Origin: Gallionella sp. | GTDB lineage: Bacteria; Pseudomonadota; Gammaproteobacteria; Burkholderiales; Gallionellaceae | Direction: 5' to 3' | DNA length: 5,722 nt | NCBI GenBank assembly: GCA_004298605.1 | Contig: SCPW01000307.1 | Span: 1-5,722 of the forward strand | Part shown: one piece after another, positions 1 to 5,014 of the stretch | Layout: every line of letters begins with the position of its first letter | Position numbering within the stretch: position 1 is the stretch's first letter | Position numbers and translations under genes: made by a program | The notes under the pieces: generated by a model | What the model was told of the DNA's origin: nothing | The model's database searches: none | What the model saw: the letters and a program-made list of their open reading frames with translations, nothing else

Positions 1-578
1 TCGCCGCTGTACACCGCGAAATCCCCGTTTGCGCGCTTCAATAAAGCCGCGCGCTGCAATAGGTCGCTGCCGCGCTCGATATTGCCGGTCGCATCCTTGA
101 TGCCGACGATGTTGGGTATTTGCGCCAGGCGCAACACGGTATCGTTGCTCATGTCGGCCACGGTGCGCCCCGGCACGTTGTACAGAATGTGCGGCATATC
201 CACCGTTTCGGCGATGGTTTTGAAATGCTGGTACATGCCTTCCTGGGTCGGCTTGTTGTAATAGGGGACGACCGTCAGTGAAGCATCCGCGCCCGCCTTT
301 TTTGAAAAAGCGGCCAGTTCGATGGCCTCGCGGGTCGAGTTCGCGCCGGTTCCGGCGATGATGGGGATGCGTTTGGCGGCATGCTCCACGGCGACCTGGA
401 TCAGCATCTCGTGCTCTTCCACATCCACGGTGGGCGATTCGCCGGTGGTGCCGACCACCACGATGCCGTCCGTACCCTGTTCGATGTGAAAATCAATCAG
501 CGCGCGGAACGCCGCCAAATCGATACCGCCGCCCTCATGCATCGGCGTGACAATTGCAACAAGGCTGCCTTGGATCAT
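1..578 (-). CDS. dapA: 4-hydroxy-tetrahydrodipicolinate synthase (DapA), N-terminal part, cut by window edge
   Basis: DapA condenses pyruvate with L-aspartate-4-semialdehyde, the first committed step of lysine and meso-diaminopimelate synthesis, in the cytoplasm. Translating the minus strand from the ATG at 578-576 gives [13 protein letters not shown] and 192 codons of a TIM-barrel enzyme; the family is about 290 residues, so roughly 100 are missing beyond the left edge. The residues known as catalytic in E. coli DapA fall at the same numbers: Thr44 and Thr45 in VVGTTGES, Tyr107 in VVPYYNKPT, Tyr133 in LYNVPGRT, Arg138, and the Schiff-base Lys161 in GIKDATGN (codon at 98-96). This register supports the chosen start. 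A purine-rich CAGAGAAAA lies directly before the ATG as a modest ribosome binding site. The gene diverges from feoAB. In many betaproteobacteria bamC follows dapA, but that region is outside the window. Confidence 0.96.
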   Translation of the reverse strand, partial: MIQGSLVAIVTPMHEGGGIDLAAFRALIDFHIEQGTDGIVVVGTTGESPTVDVEEHEMLIQVAVEHAAKRIPIIAGTGANSTREAIELAAFSKKAGADASLTVVPYYNKPTQEGMYQHFKTIAETVDMPHILYNVPGRTVADMSNDTVLRLAQIPNIVGIKDATGNIERGSDLLQRAALLKRANGDFAVYSG

Positions 579-596
579 TTTTCTCTGCGCATTAAT

Positions 597-616
597 GGTA
601 AAACGCGCATTTTACC
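597..616. promoter_or_regulatory. 20-bp dyad between dapA and feoA, candidate operator
   Basis: GGTAAAA (597-603) and TTTTACC (610-616) are exact reverse complements separated by CGCGCA. Of the ten symmetric base pairs across the 20-bp element, nine match; only 604/609 does not. It lies 19 bases upstream of the dapA start codon and overlaps the candidate dapA -10. It could be a repressor operator or, in the dapA transcript, part of a small hairpin. It does not resemble a Fur box. Confidence 0.4.
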
Positions 617-636
617 CGAATACCCACTGCCGCCAA
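609..636 (-). promoter_or_regulatory. candidate sigma-70 promoter of dapA
   Basis: Reading the minus strand, TTGGCG (636-631) lies 16 bp before TAAAAT (614-609). The -10 matches the consensus at five of six positions; the -35 matches only in TTG. Transcription would begin near 602, giving a dapA leader of about 24 bases. The -10 sits inside one arm of the dyad at 597-616, so a protein binding there would block it. The assignment rests on motif and position only. Confidence 0.45.
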
Positions 637-644
637 AGTCCCGC

Positions 645-674
645 GCGACAAAAGTTGAGCGTCTGTGAAATAAT
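645..674 (+). promoter_or_regulatory. candidate extended -10 promoter of feoAB
   Basis: TGA followed by AATAAT (666-674) is an extended -10 element whose hexamer matches TATAAT at five of six positions. GCGACA at 645-650 is a weak -35 with an 18-bp spacer. Transcription would begin near 681, between the two possible feoA ATG codons at 673 and 703. If the promoter is real, only the downstream ATG could be used from it. I see no convincing Fur or FNR site around it. Confidence 0.35.
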
Positions 675-702
675 GCCGTCACTGTTGAATTCGCCCACCG
701 TC

Positions 703-936
703 ATGCCCGCAATCACCCTGGCCACCCTGCACCCCGGAGACACCGCCACCATCGTGGCGATCCACGCCGAAGAAGCGCTGCACCAGCGCCTGCTCGCGCT
801 GGGTTTCCGCAGCGGCAAGCGGATCGAGCTGATCCGCAAAGCCAGCTTTTCCGGCCCGCTGCAAGTGCGTATCGGCACCACCGACATCCTGCTGCGCAAG
901 AACGAAGCAGCCAAAATCACCGTCAAAAAACCATGA
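703..936 (+). CDS. feoA: ferrous iron transport protein A (FeoA)
   Basis: FeoA is a small cytoplasmic SH3-like protein that works with the FeoB permease in Fe2+ uptake; its exact role is still debated. From the ATG at 703 the product has 77 residues, close to the 75 of E. coli FeoA. The family core LLALGFRSGKRIELI lies near residues 30-44, followed by SGPLQVRIGTTDILLRK, the typical second half. An in-frame ATG at 673 would add ten residues (MPSLLNSPTV) and is a real alternative. Neither ATG has a clear Shine-Dalgarno sequence. I prefer 703 because it fits the family length and lies downstream of the candidate extended -10 at 666-674. The TGA stop (934-936) overlaps the feoB ATG (933-935), indicating translational coupling. 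No feoC-like gene is present. Confidence 0.9.
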   Translation: MPAITLATLHPGDTATIVAIHAEEALHQRLLALGFRSGKRIELIRKASFSGPLQVRIGTTDILLRKNEAAKITVKKP

Positions 937-2720
937 AGCGCATCGCCTTGCTCGGTATGCCGAACACCGGCAAATCTACGCTGTTCAACCGCATGACCGG
1001 CGGCGCGGCGCGCGTCGGCAACTGGCCGGGCATCACCGTCGAACTGCTCAGCGGCAAAATTTTGCTGGGCGGCGACATGGTGGAAATCATCGACCTTCCC
1101 GGCATCTACGACATGCACGGTTTTTCGGATGACGAACAAGTGGTGCGACATTTCCTGCACGATAACGTGCCCGATCTGGCCATTGTCATTCTCAACGCCA
1201 CACAGATCGAACGTCAGATGAGCCTGTTGCTGCAACTCAAGCAGCTCGACATGAATATCGTGGTGGTACTCAACATGGCTGACGAAGCAAAAAAATTCGG
1301 CATCAGCATTGATGCGGAAAAAATGTCCGCGCTGCTGGGTATGCCGATTTTTTTGCTCAGTGCAAAATACGGGACGGGCTACCAGGAAGCCCTGCAAGCC
1401 GTCGGCAAAGCCCTGCGTTACCCCACGCCCGGCATGGCAGAACAACTGCGCAGCCAGTTGGAGCAGGACCAGCACATCGAAACGGAAATGGCGCATGTGT
1501 TGAAACACACCGTGCAAGTTCCCGCGCGCCTGTCGGACAATCTCACCGAAAAACTGGATCGGGTGATGCTGCATCCGTGGCTGGGGTTGCCGATATTTTT
1601 CGCCATCATGTACCTGCTGTTCCAGGGTATTTTTCTGTTCGGACAACCGCTGCAAGGTATCGTCAACGATCTGCTGGGCTGGCTGCGCGGCGTTGCGTTC
1701 GAACCGCTCTTGAGCGGCTTGCCGCAGGCTGTGCAGGGCTTGCTGCTGGACGGCATCTACAACGGCGTTGCCACCGTCGCGGCGTTCGTGCCGATCATCG
1801 TGCTGTTTTTTCTGTTCATGGCGATGGTGGAAGACAGCGGCTATTTGTCGCGCGCCGCGTTTTTGATGGATGCGCTGATGGCGCGGCTGGGGCTGGACGG
1901 GCGCGGCTTCGTCATGCTGCTGATGGGCTTCGGCTGCAACGTGCCCGCGCTGATGGGTACGCGCGTGATGCGCTCGCGCGCCATGCGTTTGCTCACCATG
2001 CTGATTATCCCGTTCTCGCTGTGCTCGGCGCGCTTGCAGGTGTTCATCTTCATCGGCGCCGCGCTGTTCTCGCCGAAAGCCGCGCCGGTCGTGCTGTTCA
2101 GCCTATACCTGTTCAGCTTCGCCGCCGCGATAGCCACCGCGCTATTGTTCAAAAACCAGTTCAAAAATAGCGAGCCCTTCGTGCTGGAACTGCCGCCCTA
2201 CCGCTTCCCCACCGCGCGCCAAATGGCGCTGCGCGGCTGGCTGGAAGTGCGGCACTTTTTGCGCCGCGCCACCAAGTTCATCGTCGCGGGCGTGGTGCTG
2301 GTCTGGCTGCTCACCCATCTGCCGATGTCCGCCGCGCCCGCCAGCGGCGACACGCTGGCCGGCATGATCGGCAACGCGCTGCGCCCGGTTTTCGACCCCA
2401 TCGGCATCAACCCGCAGCTCACCGTCGCGCTGATTTTCGGCTTCGTCGCCAAGGAAATCGTCATCGGCTCGCTAGCGGTCATTTACGGCCTCTCCGGCGA
2501 AGCGCTCGGCGGCGCGCTGGCGCAGCAACTGGACTGGGTGCAAGCCTACAGCTTCATGCTGTTCACCCTGATCTACACGCCGTGCCTGGCCACCATCGCC
2601 ACCCTGCGCAGCGAATCCAAACAACTCGGCTTTACCGCACTGGTTATAGGCTGGTCGCTGGCGCTCGCGTGGCTGGTGAGCTTCGTGTTTTATCAGGGCG
2701 CGAGGGCGCTGGGGTATTGA
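933..2720 (+). CDS. feoB: ferrous iron permease FeoB, compact form
   Basis: FeoB is the inner-membrane Fe2+ transporter with an N-terminal GTPase domain. All five G motifs are visible: GMPNTGKS (8-15), the switch Thr35 in GNWPGITVE, DLPG (54-57), NMAD (114-117) and SAK (143-145). A short helical linker (about 150-213) occupies the GDI position. The membrane domain begins at LGLPIFFAIMYLLF (about 217), and hydrophobic segments recur near 279-298, 350-375, 384-404, 449-465, 494-518, 540-560 and 567-590. Signature motifs are GFGCNVPALMG with Cys335, SLCSARLQ, GFVAKEIVIGS, and YTPC with Cys551. At 595 residues it is much shorter than the 773 of E. coli FeoB: the linker is compact, the late cytoplasmic loop is short, and the C-terminal cysteine-rich tail is absent, with the protein ending at YQGARALGY. 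The reading frame is intact, so this is a compact variant rather than a broken gene. The ATG has no Shine-Dalgarno sequence and overlaps the feoA stop. Confidence 0.97.
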   Translation: MKRIALLGMPNTGKSTLFNRMTGGAARVGNWPGITVELLSGKILLGGDMVEIIDLPGIYDMHGFSDDEQVVRHFLHDNVPDLAIVILNATQIERQMSLLLQLKQLDMNIVVVLNMADEAKKFGISIDAEKMSALLGMPIFLLSAKYGTGYQEALQAVGKALRYPTPGMAEQLRSQLEQDQHIETEMAHVLKHTVQVPARLSDNLTEKLDRVMLHPWLGLPIFFAIMYLLFQGIFLFGQPLQGIVNDLLGWLRGVAFEPLLSGLPQAVQGLLLDGIYNGVATVAAFVPIIVLFFLFMAMVEDSGYLSRAAFLMDALMARLGLDGRGFVMLLMGFGCNVPALMGTRVMRSRAMRLLTMLIIPFSLCSARLQVFIFIGAALFSPKAAPVVLFSLYLFSFAAAIATALLFKNQFKNSEPFVLELPPYRFPTARQMALRGWLEVRHFLRRATKFIVAGVVLVWLLTHLPMSAAPASGDTLAGMIGNALRPVFDPIGINPQLTVALIFGFVAKEIVIGSLAVIYGLSGEALGGALAQQLDWVQAYSFMLFTLIYTPCLATIATLRSESKQLGFTALVIGWSLALAWLVSFVFYQGARALGY

Positions 2721-2733
2721 CCAACTCACTCAC

Positions 2734-2762
2734 TTGCGCCGCAATATAAATACTTATATATT
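2734..2762 (+). promoter_or_regulatory. candidate promoter of the toxin-antitoxin pair
   Basis: TTGCGC (2734-2739) and TATATT (2757-2762) are separated by exactly 17 bp; the -10 matches consensus at five of six positions, the -35 at three. The predicted start of transcription falls at about 2769, the A of the toxin ATG, so the message would be leaderless or nearly so. A second -10-like TATAAA lies at 2745-2750 without a good -35. The short AT-rich segment stands out from the GC-rich surroundings. Confidence 0.5.
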
Positions 2763-2764
2763 GC
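2741..2764. promoter_or_regulatory. inverted repeat over the toxin-antitoxin promoter, likely operator
   Basis: GCAATATA (2741-2748) and TATATTGC (2757-2764) are exact 8-bp reverse complements with an 8-bp spacer (AATACTTA), centred at 2752.5. The right arm covers the candidate -10. Type II antitoxins with helix-turn-helix domains commonly repress their own promoters through such sites, so this is the probable binding site of the downstream XRE-family antitoxin. The binding is inferred from position and symmetry. Confidence 0.55.
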
Positions 2765-2768
2765 CGCC

Positions 2769-3092
2769 ATGAAACTGCTCAGGTTTATCGGTTCCAGCGA
2801 AGATGATCTATCCGAATTCCCCAAAGAAGCAAAGGGTGCGGCAGGACATGAGCTTTGGCAAGTTCAGCTCGGTTTGATGCCATCAGACTGGAAGCCGGTG
2901 CTGAACGTCGGTGCGGGCGCATATGAAATCCGTATTCATGCGCTGGGCGAGTGGCGCGTGATCTATGTGGCAAAATTTGCAGAAGCGGTATATGTGCTGC
3001 ACGCCTTCCAGAAGAAGACCCGGCAGACGCGCAAGGAAGACATCGCGCTGGCCGCCGCCCGCTATAAGCAACTCAAGGAGATTGCACAATGA
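2769..3092 (+). CDS. type II toxin, RelE/HigB-like (phage Gp49 family)
   Basis: This 107-residue basic protein resembles the Gp49/HigB branch of the RelE/ParE toxin superfamily, whose characterised members cleave mRNA, often at the ribosome. Supporting segments are the central strand AYEIRI (51-56, Arg55), the following GEWRVIY (60-66, Arg63) and the C-terminal block YVLHAFQKKTRQT (75-87), a hallmark of the family, followed by the helix DIALAAARYKQL. Length is typical. No Shine-Dalgarno sequence precedes the ATG (upstream bases are TTGCCGCC), and the transcript may be leaderless. The toxin-first order matches HigBA-type modules. Its TGA overlaps the antitoxin ATG. The gene lies 48 bp after feoB on the same strand with no terminator between them, so some read-through from feoAB is possible. 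Activity is inferred from family membership only. Confidence 0.85.
   Translation: MKLLRFIGSSEDDLSEFPKEAKGAAGHELWQVQLGLMPSDWKPVLNVGAGAYEIRIHALGEWRVIYVAKFAEAVYVLHAFQKKTRQTRKEDIALAAARYKQLKEIAQ
3075..3080 (+). promoter_or_regulatory. strong ribosome binding site of the antitoxin
   Basis: AAGGAG ends 8 bases before the antitoxin ATG (3089) and lies inside the last codons of the toxin. It is the clearest Shine-Dalgarno sequence I found in the window. It fixes the antitoxin start and suggests translation independent of, and stronger than, that of the toxin. Confidence 0.8.
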
Positions 3093-3382
3093 AAAAGGAA
3101 AAACTCAAAATCACCGAGTCTTGCGGCAACGTATTTCTCGATCTCGGCTTCTCGCAGGAAGAAGCCACCATCCTGGCAATGCGCGCCCAACTGATGGGCG
3201 AACTACGCATCAAAATCCGCGACATGGAATGGACACAAACCAAAGCCGCCCAAGTGCTCGGCATCTCGCAATCGCGCGTGTCCGACCTGATATGCGGCAA
3301 GTGGGATAAGTTCAGCCTGGACATGCTGATCACGTTGGCGACAAGGGCTGGGAAGAAGGTAGAGCTTAAGCTGGCGGCGTGA
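3089..3382 (+). CDS. XRE-family helix-turn-helix antitoxin
   Basis: The 97-residue product is the likely partner of the preceding toxin. It should bind and neutralise the toxin and repress the shared promoter. The N-terminal half (LDLGFSQEEATILAMRAQL, about 17-35) matches the leader of the XRE-type antitoxins paired with Gp49-like toxins. The helix-turn-helix is at about 49-69: TQTKAAQVLGISQSRVSDLI, with recognition helix SQSRVSDL. The C-terminal LDMLITLATRAGKKVELKL is also typical. The start is set by AAGGAG eight bases upstream and by the ATGA overlap with the toxin stop. The inverted repeat at 2741-2764 is its probable operator. The reading frame is intact, so the module looks functional. 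Confidence 0.88.
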   Translation: MKKEKLKITESCGNVFLDLGFSQEEATILAMRAQLMGELRIKIRDMEWTQTKAAQVLGISQSRVSDLICGKWDKFSLDMLITLATRAGKKVELKLAA

Positions 3383-3447
3383 TTGAGCGATTGAAAAAAC
3401 AATTCAACCATGACCCCATGGCATGGGCGGGGTATTAGAATCCGCGT

Positions 3448-3499
3448 TACCTCCCAATGAAAAAGGCCTGCGCGAGCAGGCCTTTTTCATTGGGAGGTA
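3448..3499. terminator. bidirectional intrinsic terminator with a perfect 24-bp stem
   Basis: Positions 3448-3471 and 3476-3499 are exact reverse complements (24 bp), closed by a GCGA loop on the plus strand, a GNRA tetraloop. The core is GGCCTGC/GCAGGCC flanked by A5 (3460-3464) and T5 (3483-3487), so either strand gives a GC stem followed by a U run. It sits 65 bp after the antitoxin stop and 8 bp after the mlaA stop, ending both convergent transcripts. The stem continues 12 bp beyond the A/T tracts (TACCTCCCAATG and its complement), longer than termination needs. Confidence 0.92.
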
Positions 3500-3507
3500 C
3501 GGGCTTG

Positions 3508-4389
3508 TCAGCGTATGCCGGCGCGTTGCGCTACCCACACTTTATGGACGCTGGAACGGTTGGCATCAACGCGCGGTGTGGCGGCTGCCGACGCCGACGT
3601 TGTGTGGCTGGCAGACCGCACCACGGGCGCGTTGTCGCGCTGCGTCGAGGGCACGCTGGGGATCGGCACTTTCTCGTAATCGATATTGTTTTCTTCGTCA
3701 TCGTACCGTTCGCGCGGCGGGTTGCCGTCGTATACCAAGCTCTTGCGGCGCAACAGGTAGGCGTCGCGGATGAATTCGTAGCGATCTATCGCGGCCTCAT
3801 CCAGTATTTTTTCCTGGTCCAGCAGTTGGGCGCGGTGGTTGATCGCTTTGGTCAAATACATCTTGTTGCGGGTGCGCATGTGTTCCGTGCGGCGGATCAT
3901 GCTCGGGCGGCTGTCCGCATACAGTCCGGCGCCATCGCGCAGCGTGCTCGGGCCGAGGATGGGGAGCACGATATAGGGGCCGTTGCCGACGCCCCAATGA
4001 CCCAGGGTCTGGCCGAAGTCCTCATTGTGCTTTTCCAGCCTGGATGCGACATCGAACAGGCCGAATACGCCGAAAGTGGAGTTGAATAAAAAGCGCGAGC
4101 CATCGGAGGCGGCCTGGGAAAATTTGAATTGCAGCAGGTCGTTGACGGCGACAATGAAATCATCCAGGTTGGAGAAGAAGTTGCTCACCATGATTTTGCC
4201 GGGAACCGGCATCACGGCGTTGTAGCCCTGCGCGACCGGTTTGGTGATGGCTTTGTCCACTGTGTCGTTGAACTGGTACACGCCACGGTTGAACGGCTCC
4301 AGCGGGTCGGAGGGGTTGGTTGCGCGGGTCGAGGCGCAGCCGGCCAACGCGATGGCGGCGAGTGCAAGGAGAGCGCGGATGACATGCAT
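3508..4389 (-). CDS. mlaA: outer-membrane lipoprotein MlaA (VacJ), phospholipid asymmetry system
   Basis: MlaA is the outer-membrane component of the Mla pathway; with a porin it removes misplaced phospholipids from the outer leaflet and passes them to periplasmic MlaC. The 293-residue product starts with a lipoprotein signal, MHVIRALLALAAIALAGC, with lipobox LAGC and lipidated Cys18; the next residue is Ala, compatible with sorting to the outer membrane. The family signature DPLEPFNRGVYQFND is at 28-42, followed by the MlaA core NFFSNLDDFIVAVNDLLQ and GVGNGPYIVLPILGPS. E. coli MlaA has 251 residues. The extra length here is a 71-residue tail after DG (222), acidic at first and then rich in Ser, Ala and Thr. 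An in-frame TAA upstream excludes a longer start; no clear Shine-Dalgarno sequence is seen. It is last on the minus strand after bamD and the Nudix gene, and no other mla genes are in the window. Confidence 0.95.
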   Translation of the reverse strand: MHVIRALLALAAIALAGCASTRATNPSDPLEPFNRGVYQFNDTVDKAITKPVAQGYNAVMPVPGKIMVSNFFSNLDDFIVAVNDLLQFKFSQAASDGSRFLFNSTFGVFGLFDVASRLEKHNEDFGQTLGHWGVGNGPYIVLPILGPSTLRDGAGLYADSRPSMIRRTEHMRTRNKMYLTKAINHRAQLLDQEKILDEAAIDRYEFIRDAYLLRRKSLVYDGNPPRERYDDEENNIDYEKVPIPSVPSTQRDNAPVVRSASHTTSASAAATPRVDANRSSVHKVWVAQRAGIR

Positions 4390-4418
4390 ATCGTTTGGTT
4401 TTTTATTGGCTTGCGGCG

Positions 4419-4448
4419 ATTATAGGCGGATTGGCGGGTAACGGTAAA
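4419..4448 (-). promoter_or_regulatory. candidate promoter of mlaA
   Basis: On the minus strand a perfect TATAAT (4424-4419) is preceded at 18 bp by TTTACC (4448-4443), four of six matches to the -35 consensus. Transcription would begin near 4412 and leave a leader of about 22 bases. It lies in the 64-bp gap after the Nudix gene, so mlaA can probably be expressed apart from bamD and the Nudix gene. Confidence 0.55.
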
Positions 4449-4453
4449 GCAGT

Positions 4454-5014
4454 TCACCTGTTGTTTGGCGGTGTGTTGAGGTCGCCGGTATGGAAGCCGA
4501 AGCTCCCCTTCCGGCGATCCGCAAAATAATGCTCCAGGCTGAATTTGACCGGGCGGAAGGCAATTTCCTCCCACGGGATTTCCGCTTCGGTAAAAAGCCT
4601 GACCTCCAGGCTTTCCGGGCCCGGGCCAAAATCCAGGTCGAGCAGCCTGGCGCGGAACAGTATGTGGACCTGGTCGATATAAGGCAGGCTGTACATCGAA
4701 TACAGGCCGCTGATCGCGATGCGCGCATTGGCCTCTTCCAGTGTTTCGCGGGTGGCAGCCTCGGAAAGGGTCTCGCTGTTTTCCATGAAGCCGCCGGGCA
4801 ATGTCCATAAGCCGTGGCGCGGCTCGATGGCGCGGCGGCACAGCAGGATTTTATCTTCCCATTCCGGAATCGATCCAACCACCATCTTGGGGTTTTGGTA
4901 ATGGATCGTGCCGCAGGCGGTGCAGATATGGCGCGGGCGATTGTCGTCGCCGGGGCAGCGCAATTCGACCGACGCACCGCAGGACGGGCAGAAATTTATC
5001 TCCAGAATTGCCAC
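4454..5014 (-). CDS. Nudix hydrolase with N-terminal zinc ribbon
   Basis: The 186-residue product is a cytoplasmic pyrophosphohydrolase acting on a nucleoside diphosphate linked to another group; the substrate cannot be read from sequence. An N-terminal zinc ribbon has CPSC (Cys9, Cys12) and CTAC (Cys31, Cys34). The Nudix box begins at Gly75 (G-x5-E81-x7-RETLEE, Arg89, Glu90, Glu93, Glu94) and keeps the metal-binding glutamates; the last consensus glycine is Asn96, which I recall as usual in this zinc-ribbon subgroup. The start is GTG at 5014, the only start upstream of the zinc ribbon in this frame, with GGAAAAA about a dozen bases ahead as a weak ribosome binding site. It overlaps the end of bamD by 19 bases, so the two are co-transcribed and perhaps translationally coupled. 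The closest named relatives are ADP-ribose or NADH pyrophosphatase-like proteins, a family-level comparison only. Confidence 0.9.
   Translation of the reverse strand: MAILEINFCPSCGASVELRCPGDDNRPRHICTACGTIHYQNPKMVVGSIPEWEDKILLCRRAIEPRHGLWTLPGGFMENSETLSEAATRETLEEANARIAISGLYSMYSLPYIDQVHILFRARLLDLDFGPGPESLEVRLFTEAEIPWEEIAFRPVKFSLEHYFADRRKGSFGFHTGDLNTPPNNR

Noticed and set aside
579..702. Fur or FNR box upstream of feoA
   Set aside because: I looked for the GATAATGATAATCATTATC-type and TTGAT-N4-ATCAA patterns; only short fragments such as GAAATAATG and TTGAG occur, too few matches to call.
612..1655. Long open frame of 347 codons antisense to feoA and feoB
   Set aside because: It has a His/Gln-rich composition with no family resemblance and lies entirely opposite the well-supported feoAB frames; it follows from their GC-rich codon use.
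1577..2170. 197-codon plus-strand frame inside feoB
   Set aside because: Arg/Ala-rich translation typical of an out-of-frame reading; feoB is continuous and intact through this region.
3383..3407. TTGA...ATTG-A6-CAAT...TCAA imperfect inverted repeat after the antitoxin
   Set aside because: The arms are only four bases each and AT-rich, with unequal spacing; this is within chance expectation and has no U run.
3423..4089. Plus-strand frames starting in the terminator and running opposite mlaA
   Set aside because: Their starts lie in the hairpin and they run antisense to a convincing lipoprotein gene; no ribosome site or family features.
4212..4841. 209-codon minus-strand frame across the mlaA and Nudix junction
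   Set aside because: It is out of frame with both genes, has no recognisable motif, and would read through the mlaA lipoprotein signal in the wrong frame.
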